Below are positions 44,301-55,358 of a stretch of 64,000 nucleotides of DNA, piece by piece. Each line of letters starts with the position of its first letter. Within the stretch, counting starts at the first letter, position 1. The notes beneath the pieces are model-generated. The model saw only the letters and a list, made by a program, of their open reading frames with translations, did no database searches and was not told the origin of the DNA. Source of the stretch: Dirofilaria immitis (Eukaryota > Nematoda > Chromadorea > Rhabditida > Onchocercidae); NCBI GenBank assembly GCA_024305405.1, contig JAKNDB010000107.1, positions 2,046,001-2,110,000 of the forward strand, given 5' to 3'. The position numbers and the translations under genes are program-made.

Positions 44301-46143
44301 CATCAAACGGCTAAATTTTTTAATAATATTCAATAAAATTTTCGATTTGATCAAATCATTTAAAAACTAAAACTTCTAAAAATATATGATGAAAAACTAG
44401 CATTGTTTTCAAAGTAAAATTTTGAAATAAACAAATGTAAAAAATTAAAAGACCTGTAATATGTCGGAACACCCATCATAACTGTACATTGAGGTAGCCA
44501 ATGGAAAGCATCGTTGACATCAAATTTTGGTCTAGAGAATTTATTCATGAAGTCCACAAAGTTCGACAAAGTCAATGAGATGAATCTCTTTTAGCGCGGT
44601 TTTTATTCTTCTGATCTTTTTGTTAGTTAAAGATAATTTCGAAGACCACTTCCGCATATCAAAGTTTTAGTGAAGGCTGGATAAGTGAAGTGAAATGAGA
44701 TCAAATAAAACTGATTGTTACCTGAAAATTATACTGGATTTTGTAAATAGACTGCAATTGAGACTTATAAACATCCCATGTATATGATTAAACGGAAGCA
44801 TATGGAGTAACACATCTTTCTGTGAAAATTTCCACATATCTATTAGTGTTTCTGCATTCCACATAAGACCACCATGGCTTATCATAGCGCCTTTTGGTGA
44901 ACCTAAATATTTTCCTTCCTTCATTTCTAGTACATTTCTAAATATCTAATATATTCTTAAACTTTAGCCGAAAAGGCAAATAATTTGGAAAATAATTTTT
45001 TCTTATTTTTCTACTATTAACTGTCGGAACAAACCTGTAGTTCCTGAAGTATAGCAAATACATGCAATATCATTCGGGTTCAAACATTCCACACCATAAT
45101 CAGGTTTCATTTGACGACTTTCCTTGAACAGAGCAGTAGAATCTATGATATGTTCAATCTTATTTGCAAAAATCTCATCCTGCTTGATATTGCAGCTAAC
45201 AAATAAATGGGGATCACTGTCCTGAAATGTAATAAGCACTGACGCTACTTTTTCCAATAATGTTTTCCTGCAGTTTCAAATGAAAATTTTGTAGCCTAAA
45301 GATCAATTTTCTAGACATCATCAAAATGATTATATATGACCATTCATTGTAACAAATTTTCGACAACGGCAAAATTACAAGTCGCAGAAAGCCATACGGT
45401 AATTTTAGTAATACTATATCTGATTTATCAATAGATAAGAAACTTAATAACAACTAACCAATATAAAAACACTACTAACTTCTACAAAATAGATGGTTTC
45501 AGTCATTGTATAGGCTGGACATAAAGGTACATAAATAGCTCCAAGTCGTATCGTTGCCAAATAAAGCACTAAACTGTCGACAGATTTCTCAACTCGGCTC
45601 AGTACTCTGTCACCGCGCTGAATGATGAGACGATTAGAAAAAGTTATTTTTTCAATATAAACTGGCTTTCTTAAATCAAAAGAAATAGCCGCAATATCTA
45701 AAACTGAAATTTGCTGGAAAGCCAAAAACTAGGCTGAGATTACGAAATTTAGAATAAAATGATACATCATCTCATATCTATCAGAAGTCAGAAGTTAAGA
45801 GATAGTTTTATTCGGATGTTGTTAACGATCATTTGCCGCAGCAAAGGTTTACAATGAATCTCTCAATTTCTTAATCTGGTTTGAATACAAATAGATTACA
45901 TACACAAAGCCCAAATGTAGTGTGTAGAAGTGCTACCATCGAACCAACGAGTTTTGACAGATTTCCATAATTTAGTCTATACGAATCACTAAGAATTAAT
46001 GCAGTTTGTGCCGCATGACAGCCTGATGCCTCCAAACCCATATGATAAGTAATATTGTTCTGAGCTGTCGACATCCATCGTTTCAACAATACTGAATAAC
46101 TTATGGCTCTAATGACTTGTAATGTATGACGAGTTGTTATCAT
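41319..46143 (-). CDS. ACSF3: malonyl-CoA synthetase, MatB/ACSF3 type
   Basis: ATP-dependent ligase that turns malonate and CoA into malonyl-CoA via malonyl-AMP; in animals this is mitochondrial and feeds fatty-acid synthesis and detoxifies malonate. Exons in transcript order: 45904-46143, 45480-45617, 45035-45221, 44722-44902, 44454-44531, 44159-44310, 43252-43322, 42476-42620, 42005-42127, 41319-41550; all phases agree, about 515 residues. Motifs in order: [25 protein letters not shown] (P-loop), [60 protein letters not shown] and [11 protein letters not shown] with the catalytic Lys. The first 30 residues are basic and Ser/Arg-rich, fitting a mitochondrial presequence. The sequence follows bacterial and plant MatB/AAE13 more closely than human ACSF3. 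As written the frame breaks after KVQK at the T6 run 41362-41367 and would end at 41288. One added base gives NILREQYRN, the normal ending, with stop at 41319-41321. A trans-splice acceptor precedes the ATG. Confidence 0.93.
43712..43812. mobile_element. 31-base perfect inverted repeat (MITE-like) in the malonyl-CoA synthetase intron
   Basis: Arms 43712-43742 and 43782-43812 are perfectly complementary and are separated by about 39 bases holding a (TA)n run. The element lies in the intron between exons 44159-44310 and 43252-43322. Size and structure fit a small foldback/MITE element, but no target-site duplication can be stated because the flanks are also TA-rich. Confidence 0.6.
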
Positions 46144-46160
46144 TTCAAAAATGATGATAT

Positions 46161-46173
46161 CTGAAAAGAAAAG
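46161..46173 (-). promoter_or_regulatory. probable trans-splice acceptor of the malonyl-CoA synthetase
   Basis: On the minus strand cttttcttttcag ends 17 bases before the ATG (start at 46143), with no upstream exon to pair with it. This is a strong nematode acceptor. Confidence 0.65.
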
Positions 46174-46636
46174 TATATTTCAGAGAGAAACAGGTTAAGT
46201 ATTTCACAAATTATTTATTATCATGTAACATGTTTCACTATAATCCAATGTTTCAGACTGAGATTATATTATGACATTTAACATTTCATCTTAAGCTATA
46301 CTTCTTCATATATTAAATTGTAAAATTACTGCTCATTCAAATTTTCAAAAAGTTACAAATAAATATATATGCTATCAGATAAAGATATGAGTAAATTAGC
46401 ATAATAATTAGCAATTAATTAAACTGAACAAATGATCTGAGATGAATCAATACTCCTAGGCCATCACCACCTCCAAAGACAGGAAGATATATCGCGAAGT
46501 GAGTATTAGCCCAGCAGAAGGATACTTTATTTATATCAGAGATATCAATGAGGAAAGCATATTCTCTTACATATACGCCATATTTCAGAATTCTGCTTTA
46601 AAGTATCGTAAGAGTGCAGAATAGTTCTGATTCAAT

Positions 46637-46644
46637 TTGTTCAG
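46637..46644 (+). promoter_or_regulatory. probable trans-splice acceptor of the JTB gene
   Basis: The sequence tttgttcag ends at 46644, four bases before the ATG at 46649. Confidence 0.6.
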
Positions 46645-46648
46645 CAAA

Positions 46649-48150
46649 ATGTTTGAATCGTTGATCAATCGGCGCTTTCTGCTACTTGGTACTGTCGTCA
46701 TCCTGTAAGCTTTCTGTTTAGAATTTGATTATATTCGAGATTATTCATCTAAAATAAGTTTAAATTATTATACAATTACGAAAGTCTTTATCTGGTTTTG
46801 GCAATTTGCTATTATTACTAGCATTATCTTGTAAGAAGGATTATAGAATCAAATATACATATTTGTATGTTTATTGTTCCATCTTATCTTTACATATTTT
46901 AGATTTAAAAAGATTATGTCAATATTTTGTCATTATTTATTTCAAATTGAAGGAATTGTAAAGTTTGATAATTACTCTAACTTTTTAAATCAAAAAATTG
47001 GATTGGAAAAAGAGAGAATATTAATTCAATTTTATAGGTTCCATTTTTATACGAAGAATTTGATTACACATAATTTTCCAATCTGTCCCGGCAATTTCAA
47101 ATAGATTGTAGAGCACGGAAGTAAACTTAAGATGAATGAATAGAAGAAAAGTTTTCGAAAGAAATCCATTTTCAGAGTTACATTTGTATTTCTTGTTTGC
47201 ATATATCAAATGGAAAATGTCTATGATGGTAATTTTGTGTTGAAGAAGTTAGTTAAGTGGAATATTCAACAAAATATGGTAAATAATGTATCTCAAGTTA
47301 CTCATCCAGTAAGATTTATTGAATAGTTTATTGATTCTTAATTTTTACAACTTTGATCGTTGGATAAATATCAAATTCAGCCTGAAATAAAATCAAATTA
47401 ATTCTTCTACTATTCAAAATTCAACGCATAAAAACAAAATACTATTCAAAATTAAACGCATAAAATAAAATCTATCTCAGGATTTTTTATTTCGTAAAAT
47501 TCGTATTACTTGAGATGTTTTGTATAATAAAAAGCCAAAAGAGAAAATTTAAGATTTCTTACGGAACTACTGAGAAATTACCGGATCATTTGTGCTACAA
47601 AAATGAGCCATTCGTCGTTTTGGAAAGTTGCATAGCATGCTCTCAGTTCGAACGGGATGCTGTAAAAGCAGGTAGTTCATTCGTTGATTGAATTGTTTTC
47701 TGTTCAATTAAAATAATTAGTCAAAAATATATCCTCCCACATAAATCATCTAGAAAGTTTTGCAAGTTCTTTTTCATTAATAAATAAATTGATAATCTGA
47801 TTCATAATCTTCTTTGTTCGGGAGAGGAATGAATTCGGATCAATTTTAATAAATATTTGAATTGTAGTGGAAAATAAATATATTTTATGGCATTTTTTAA
47901 CTAGAAATTCTCATGGATTTTTGCAGCTTATTGTCTTGAAACTGGTTTCTATGATAAAGTAAACTGCACGCAAAGTAAACGCCTTGGATTAAAGCCATGC
48001 TTTAACAGGATAAATCGGTCAATACAGTTTAATTTATTCGCATTATCATGTGCTTTCTGTTTTGTTATTAGTTATGGTTTTGTGAATTGGAGGCAAAATT
48101 TGCTTCGGAAACAAGGCTATTTGAGAATACAGAATCAGTGTGACACCTAA
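46649..48150 (+). CDS. JTB: JTB-type single-pass membrane protein
   Basis: Resembles JTB (jumping translocation breakpoint protein), a small conserved type I membrane protein linked to mitochondria and cytokinesis in mammals. Exon 1 (46649-46704) gives a signal peptide, MFESLINRRFLLLGTVVI. Exon 2 ends at 47671; its start is uncertain (about 47550). Exon 3 is 47927-48150. The ectodomain has the family Cys pattern: LCYKNEPFVVLESCIACSQF and YCLETGFYDKVNCTQSKR, then LKPC, compared with human CWLVEEFVVAEECSPCSNF, GYVEKITCSSSKR and FKSC. A membrane segment follows (FALSCAFCFVISYGF) and a short basic tail. Length is about 130 residues, against 146 in human. The exon 1/2 junction is not in phase with the best acceptor (after aaatttaag), so either a weaker site is used or a small exon was missed. 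Confidence in the family is good; exact exon 2 boundaries are not settled. Confidence 0.82.
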
Positions 48151-49682
48151 TCATTTTTGTCTTTCCTGATGTTATCACTATTTTTGTTAGATAATAGAAG
48201 TCTTTAGGAGGCTCTCAAATATTGATTATCAAATTAATCTCTTCGTAGATCAAGTTGGCAGCGACTGTAAATAATTAGGCATGAAAGTATGAGGGTTAAC
48301 TGACATCAACTGCATAAGCTATGGAGCTTGTAGCTATAAATTTTATCAAATATTGCGTTCATTTCATATATTAGTCGAAGAAAAATAGAATTAATAGCGA
48401 TCGAGTGAGACGAATTTTTGTTTAATACTTGTTTAATACTTTATCATTCAATTTCCAGAATCTTTTCTATTTTCATTGTAAATAATAATGATTCGTTGTT
48501 TCTTTTATTATTAAAGCATATAAATAATAGCGAATCATAGTTTTATGGTTTATTAAAATCATTTCATAAACGAAATAAAATATTTGTATTTCAAACACAT
48601 GACGTGCATAGATTCGTTACATAGCTTTTCATACATAAAGCTATTATGGAATGATTAATTGGTGAAAATTCCAACTTGTCAAAAAGAAATTTCATACGGA
48701 AATACCTGGATCATGGAAACACTAGTACGGAAATATCTAGATCATGGAAGCACTAGTTCACTGATTTTGCAGACTGTATATTCATTTTTCATATTTTCCT
48801 GTATATGTTTAGTTAGTCTTTGTTACCGTTCGACCGGTAACTAAATTTTCATTTTAAAAGACAAGAGCTATGAGAATGGGAAGCAGGATTTAATTCTGAT
48901 GGTATTATAATAGAAAAAAGCTTTCTAAAATAAAGACAGTGATAAGCTCAAAAATTATCCTGGAATATGGTAGTGATAAGCTAAAAATTATTCTGAAACT
49001 CGATTTATCAAAAATTGAAAAAGAAAATCCGAATGTTACAAGCGTACCGAAAGAAAATATACACTGATAAGACTATTTATTATTAATTTAAATAGAATTT
49101 TGATACATTTATAGGATAATTTTAATTTACGAATATTTCGCTTTTTTTTTATTAATTCAAAAAATATATATATTATATATGATATTTAAATACCATTAGC
49201 TGAAGATAGTTTTTTTAATTTTATATTGATTTTTGATATGTTTAAAGTAACTTAGAATTTGAGTGATTAAAAATATATTTTAATGCTATACTTTTTTTTT
49301 GATTTTATATTTGATATTCGATTTTAATTAGTTTTCTTAATCATTGATAATTCGATAATTTATGTGATAACAAGATTATGATGCAGATATTTGATATACT
49401 TGTTATTTTTTCAAATTTTCTTTTTTTTTCTTTTTTATTCTGCTAAAAGAATGCGGCTATTTATCATCATTTAGAAATAATGATCTCGTCGTTTAATCTT
49501 ATCATTTATATAATACAGGTGATGACAATCAATCTTTATATCATTGTTTTCTGCACAAATGCTTATTTAATGTTTTAATCTATCAGATTATATAAAAAGA
49601 TTGATTTACTTATCATTTCTTTTAGTATATATTGTTAGTATCCGGTTGTACGGTATTTACAAGCTGTACTCTATCTATTGAA
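48151..49682. other. stretch between the JTB gene and the Lys/Thr-repeat membrane protein gene
   Basis: A/T-rich, with a 31-base direct repeat (48695-48756) and a looser repeat of about 30 bases near 48938-49000 (sharing gtgataagct). Open frame 48659-48844 is a translation of the first repeat and has no splice partners. No gene is supported. Confidence 0.5.
48695..48756. repeat. 31-base tandem duplication
   Basis: Two adjacent copies, 48695-48725 and 48726-48756, both beginning tacggaaatat/c and ending cactag, differ at three positions. Confidence 0.85.
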
Positions 49683-52600
49683 ATGATATCATTGTTTCGA
49701 GTGATAAATTTAGTACTTATTGTTATGCTTGCCACAATTATTGCTATCATTTTATTAAGTACGGTGAGAATTTCAATTATGAACTGAATAATAATTCCTC
49801 TCTCTTTCTCTTTCTCTCTTTCTCTTTATATGTTTATGTATATGATAACATCACTTCTATTTAATATGAAATTTGCTTATCAATGAAAGTACCTGAATTC
49901 TCTGCATTATTTTCAGTACCATTTGAATCATTAATGATAAAGAAAGGATTTAGGTGTAATAATTTATTTGAAAAAGATTTATGAATTTTTAATATGTGAT
50001 TTATTTTCATTAAGTAAACATTGGAATTTAGGAAATTGAAATACGTTACAGTCATAATCGATATGAATCAACAAATAATTCATTTTTCATTCATTCGAAT
50101 AAAACAAACGTTAGTTTCATTTGACTTAGAATGTATAACATGGAATCTGAATTAAATATTTTATAATATTCTATTAGATCAAATCATTCAATATGATTGA
50201 TTAGTAATCATATCATATCATAAAGCAAATATTGGATTTTGAATCTTATCGCTGATTAATTATATCAGTGATAATCCAACTAATCTTAACAATATGATTT
50301 AAGATATTTATTCCTGATTATCATCCAGTAATTGAATTACGGATTAAAATATCTTTTTCATGTAAACGATATAATGTATTGAAATTGAATTTGTAGAGAT
50401 CAGATGCTGAAGCCGATTCTACCTGGTACGAACGAAATTTGATTAAATCTGAATTAAAATCGCATGTGCTGAATGATCAAATAATTGATAATGAAACTCG
50501 ATATAATGATGCAGTAACAAAAATACCGACCGCTCTTCCTTCAAACAACATTAATCAGCAACATCAGATTCTTCGAATACAGCCTTTATTATCAAATTTT
50601 TCTCAAAGGAATAAGCAACAATTCTCTATGCGAGTTACTCCAATATCTCTTTATCCTTCTGTATCTCAAAAAATCGAACGAGCCAAATCTTTTATTTTAC
50701 CGTTATCTCGTCTGTTACGATCACAAATACCATCATCATTTACTACTTCTCCTGATAAACAAATCGTATCATCGTCAATTTCAATAGCATCAAAATCTCG
50801 AAATTTATCATCCGTAACTTCACAGAAATCGGCAGTAAATAAGCGTAAAAGACGTGATAATATAAGAATCACTCTTATTAACGAAGTAACCGTAAAAACG
50901 AAAAATTAAATGAAGTTTCCGATGATCGAAGAAAAGTTCATACAATAAGTGCAATGAAACAAGAAATCTCAACTCCAAAAATTTTGAAAAAGACTACTCC
51001 TAAATTTATTGATTTTGGGTATGTTACACTTCTTTCTTTATCAATCGTTTTTTTAGTTTGATATGATAATGATTATTTATGTAAGGGAATTTTTCCAACT
51101 TAAACAATACTCAAAATAAACTAAATTATTTTAAAGTATTAGCATGAATATTAGTAATAAGGCTATCATGAATTGATATGAATGAAATGCTTTAATATAA
51201 GTGCAATTTACTATTTCTTGCTGTTATCATGAGATATCAGTTGATTTTTAATTTCGCCGAGATTTTGCAAAAGTTTGAATTACTATATAAGAAAGCAGTT
51301 AATAAGAGTTTTATAATTTCTGCGAAGTATCATACTTTAATCATTGATAAGGAAGCATTTCGAGCTAAAATGTTACTTGAATGTTTAAACTAGCAGTTTC
51401 CAAGTTTTTTTACTCTTTCTATTTTTTTACTGAAACCGTCGAATGTCTCGATCGGATGAATACGATATCAAGATTTGATTAATTATAAATCTAATTATAT
51501 AGAAGTGTACTGAGAATGATAACAATACAATGATTCATTTTACAAGACACTTTTATTTGATTCGAATATTTTCAAGTAATATAAAATTCTTCGAAGATTG
51601 AAGAGTTGAAGATAATGAATATTTATTATGAATTTTATTTTAAAAATTTACTCGTAGCTTCTATTCCATCTTATCACATGAATGATAATAATTAATTAAT
51701 TTCAGGAAGGGAGGGGTAATTAAAACTCATTACCCTATTAAAACAGATAAACCAACAAATTACCTTGTTAAAACAGGTAAACCAACAAAACCGATTGCTA
51801 TGATAAAAACAAGTAAACATACAAAACCGACTACTATGATAAAATCAACTAAACATACAAAACCAACTATCATGCCAACTAAAGGTATCAAATATCATAA
51901 ATATTTATCAATAAAGATTATAATTCATATCTTAAATCAATCACAATAATCTTTTCTTTTTATCCGTACATTCGAATTAAAATATTTCATTGAAAAAAAA
52001 AAGGATAAAAAATTTTTATACAAATTAATCAAAATAAATAATATACCAAATTTAGCTAATCTATTTCTACAAAAAAATCAAAAAAACAACAAATGTTACT
52101 ACTATTCGATCACATAGTACAATCATATCATATATGCCGAGAAAAACAACAACAAAGTAAATTTAAATTATACCTTCTCTTAACTTTCAATTTAAAATGA
52201 TTATCATTAAACTTGTAATGTGTTTTTTATCATCTTTATAGCTTGAATTAAATTAGCCATAACAAATTAGACTAAGAAATTTGTTTCTTGATCTGTTGAA
52301 GATCATGATATTGTTTATCCAAAGTATTTTGCAAGTCTGATTAATATGTATGATTCATTATTCTATTTTGATAAGTTTAAGTTTTGACTTTTTTGATTTT
52401 TTCAATTTTTAATTTCTTCGTCTTTCATCGTTCTTTTCATTTATTTATATCAAATTTGTATAGAATGATTTGATATAATCAGTGCTTGAATTCAGCTATG
52501 ATTGTATCAAATTATGTATGATCAATATTTTTGTATCCTAATACTTGAATAGAGGAAAATATCATATTAACTTTATCTTCTGAATCTAAACCTGGTTATT

Positions 52601-53980
52601 GAAATATCCTCGGGATCTTAATTCCTTGTATTTTATTATTTCCTCTTCATCTTATTAATGAACCTTTTCATGATCTTCAAGTTTTCATAACTAAAGTTAG
52701 TTACTTGAAAGCAAATGTTTTGGATCTCTATTACTGGCCAAGACTAATTCCATTGGCTATAATAACAGTTCATAATTTGCAAAAAGCAATTGCTTTTATT
52801 CGACAATAAGAAAATGTTAATTAAAAATCAACTTAAGTTCAAAGGTGCTTGTCACACGACAAAGTGGTGGTAAAGGAGGCTTAATAGGTTGTGTCATAGG
52901 AGGAATTATTGTTTTCCTTATCAGTGGAGCTATCTTCGGCTTCATATACTATCGAAAGATGACGAAAGACTTGACCAAAAGTCAGAAAAAGAAGGACGAA
53001 GGTTACTTATTTATGTTTGAATATGCTTTTAACATTATCATTATTGTATCGATCGCTTTATCATTTGATGCATCATATTCGTTTGCAAATTAATGATAAG
53101 AAATTTATCATAGTAAACGAAACTTTATAATCGTTAACCATTTGTTATTTGTATAGGGAAAGTTGATTTGTAGGAGAGTCCGGAATAGTTCCAGTTGTTT
53201 TACCGCAGGTACTTAATACAACACCTGATGTGATTAATGCGCAACAATGGGCACCTGATGTGATTAATGCGCAACAATTTCAGTACAAAGGACCTTTGAA
53301 CCTTTACATTAGTCATCCCACCGACTTGGTAGATTTTATGAAATTCTTTAAAATCTCTCATAAAATATAAAGACATTGTATAAATTTAGTTTACCTAAAT
53401 TATTCGAATGCTTTGTTTGATATATTTCCGGCGAAATAGATGTTCCGTAGAATCCATCTGAATCAATTCATCAAAATATTGAGTTTTCTGTTACTTTCAA
53501 TCTTTTGATAATTCTACTGAAAAAATCTATGATAAGTTCTCGAGAAGGAAAACTTCCAGAAGTTAGTTAAATTAGTTGAATAGTTCACATGATAATATAT
53601 CACTTTTCAAATTTATTGTGATGCGAGATAAATCGTTATAAGAGATAATGATCATGAATTTAAATTTAAATTCGGTATTTTTTATTTCAAGTAAAATTTC
53701 ATGTATATCTGATCGTTGATGTACTATTTCATTTTGTTCATTTCAACGATTCATTCTAAAATAAGTAAACAAAGAGCGAAATAAATGAAGCAAAAAAAAA
53801 AGTAAACTGCAGAAACACGATATGGAGAATTTAGCCGTAGAATCGCCTAAAGCAGATGATCATATCATATTCGATGATACTCTCAATCAGGTATACGAAA
53901 TTGGTAGTGAGATAGAAATTTTGATCGATCAAAAAATCACAGAAAGCAATAAGAATCCTGCTGCCAGTAGTGTAAATTAA
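49683..53980 (+). CDS. unrecognised membrane protein with Lys/Thr-rich repeats
   Basis: Seven exons: 49683-49763, 50397-51018, 51706-51884, 52056-52156, 52838-53001, 53174-53328, 53813-53980; about 490 residues. Exon 1 codes a very hydrophobic N-terminus (LVLIVMLATIIAIILL), a signal peptide or anchor. Exon 2 is a long Ser/Asn/Gln/Lys-rich stretch with a dibasic KRKRR. Exons 3 and 4 code Lys/Thr/Pro repeats (TKPTTMIKSTKHTKPT). Exon 5 codes a second membrane segment (GLIGCVIGGIIVFLISGAIF) followed by YYRKMTKDLTKSQKKK. Exons 6-7 code an acidic tail with a 27-base in-frame duplication (PDVINAQQ twice). The simplest model is a type I protein with a repetitive, potent O-glycosylation-type ectodomain and a cytoplasmic tail. 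Junctions from exon 5 on are in phase as written. Exon 2 needs one A in the run 50901-50905, and exon 4 needs one base in each of two A7 runs (52071-52077, 52080-52086). I know no homolog. It may be two genes, split before exon 5. Confidence 0.6.
51738..51880 (+). repeat. 36-base coding repeat, about four copies
   Basis: Four degenerate 36-base units within exon 51706-51884 code 12-residue blocks of the type KTxKxTKPTxMI. The unit length keeps the frame. Confidence 0.8.
53225..53278 (+). repeat. 27-base in-frame tandem duplication
   Basis: Two near-identical copies of a unit containing cacctgatgtgattaatgcg lie in exon 53174-53328 and duplicate PDVINAQQ. The copies are almost unmutated, so the event looks recent. 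Confidence 0.85.
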
Positions 53981-54052
53981 TGTAAAATATTTGTCATATT
54001 TTTTTTTTTAAATTTTAATTTTCAAAAGAAATATTTTTTAGTTTAAATAAAT

Positions 54053-54150
54053 TTCATTGATTGATGATTTATTGATGATTTATGAAACTTCATTGATTGA
54101 TGATTTATTGATGATTTATGAAATTTCATTGATTGATAATTGATGAAAAG
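54053..54150. repeat. 36-base tandem repeat, two full copies and one partial copy
   Basis: Units 54053-54088 and 54089-54124 are built of ttcattgattgatgattta plus a variant half, and a diverged third copy follows. The unit is itself internally repetitive (ttgatgattta). Confidence 0.85.
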
Positions 54151-55008
54151 AAAAAGAAGAAGCCATTAAATGATAAATAAAAAACTTTTATAATTATGCA
54201 AAAATTTTAATTTCAATTGAAAAATTCAATTTTATTTTCATTTCAGTATTTTACTTAAATTTTTCTTTTTTTTTTTTTTATAGGAAATTCTTTTGCTCTA
54301 AACTATATGCAATGGATAAAAATATTAATTACATATGAAGCTATCGAAAGGTAAATTTGCATAAATCAATCTTCAGGATCAAATTATTATCAAAAATGAA
54401 TATTTTGCAAGCATTTAAACTTTTTTTTTTTGTTAAGAATATTTTGGATAATAAATATAAATACATATATCAAGGTTGCCTTCAATTTACACATATCACT
54501 TACGTTTATTGAAACTACTGATAGATACCGTTATCTCTCGAAAGGTTAGATAATTTGATGCTACTATGAGAAAATCCTAATAATTAGCTAGTCTCGATAA
54601 TCATCATGTAACTATAAATTGTGACCGTATCAGCTTCCTTCGATTAATTTACTTCATAGTGATAATATCGGTAAAAAGAAATGAGCGGTATATCACATAA
54701 ATTTCGATCAATCAGATTGTATAGTGTTGTATGAATTTATTTTATGAAATTAAATAAGTTCTTGAATTGACTAAAACTTAGTTGAAGGTATCTGGAAAAA
54801 AAGGTATCACCGATTATCAAATACCTATAATTATTACAAGATAGACATCATATGTATTTTTTTGAATTCAAATACCCATGAATTCAAATACCTCCAATTC
54901 ATAATGAACAGATATTTCAAATGTTTCATTAAATTTCAATATTTTCCTTCTTTATTTATTGTTAATTCAGTCTATTGTTTGTTTTGAATTTTATTTTATT
55001 TTTTCAGA

Positions 55009-55045
55009 ATGTAAATAATGAAATGAATCATTTCATTATTTACAT
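55009..55045. repeat. 18-base perfect palindrome with a one-base spacer
   Basis: Arms 55009-55026 and 55028-55045 (atgtaaataatgaaatga and its complement) are perfect. It lies in the 3' region of two convergent genes, about 310 bases past the ACBP stop. Confidence 0.85.
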
Positions 55046-55358
55046 CACAATAATTAAAAGTTTTTCTTCCGAAAAACTTCTTCAGAATTTCTTTTCTTTT
55101 TCTTCGAGAAAAAAATCATCGATTTATTTATAATATCAAAAAATGAATATAAATAAACGAAAAAAATTTGTCAAAAAATTCTACGTCTGTTTTATACTTA
55201 TACTTTTTTTTCTTATATCATATTTCCTTTTCTGCAATTTAGTATTTAATTTTTTTTTCTTATGATAATAATATAGCCATATTTTATGAGAAGTATACTT
55301 ATTTATCAAACAGAAATTGATATCATCATTGCACGGATAAAATTTATTGATGTTATAA

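Larger units (their letters stand above)
46144..46648. promoter_or_regulatory. divergent promoter region between malonyl-CoA synthetase and JTB genes
   Basis: About 505 bases separate the two divergent ATGs. Both genes appear trans-spliced near their start codons. No specific promoter element is recognised. Confidence 0.45.
53981..55358. other. convergent stretch between the membrane protein gene and the ACBP gene
   Basis: Both neighbours end here. It holds a 36-base direct repeat (54053-54150), a palindrome (55009-55045) and poly(T) runs. Open frame 55181-55369 overlaps the ACBP 3' end and is not supported. Confidence 0.5.
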
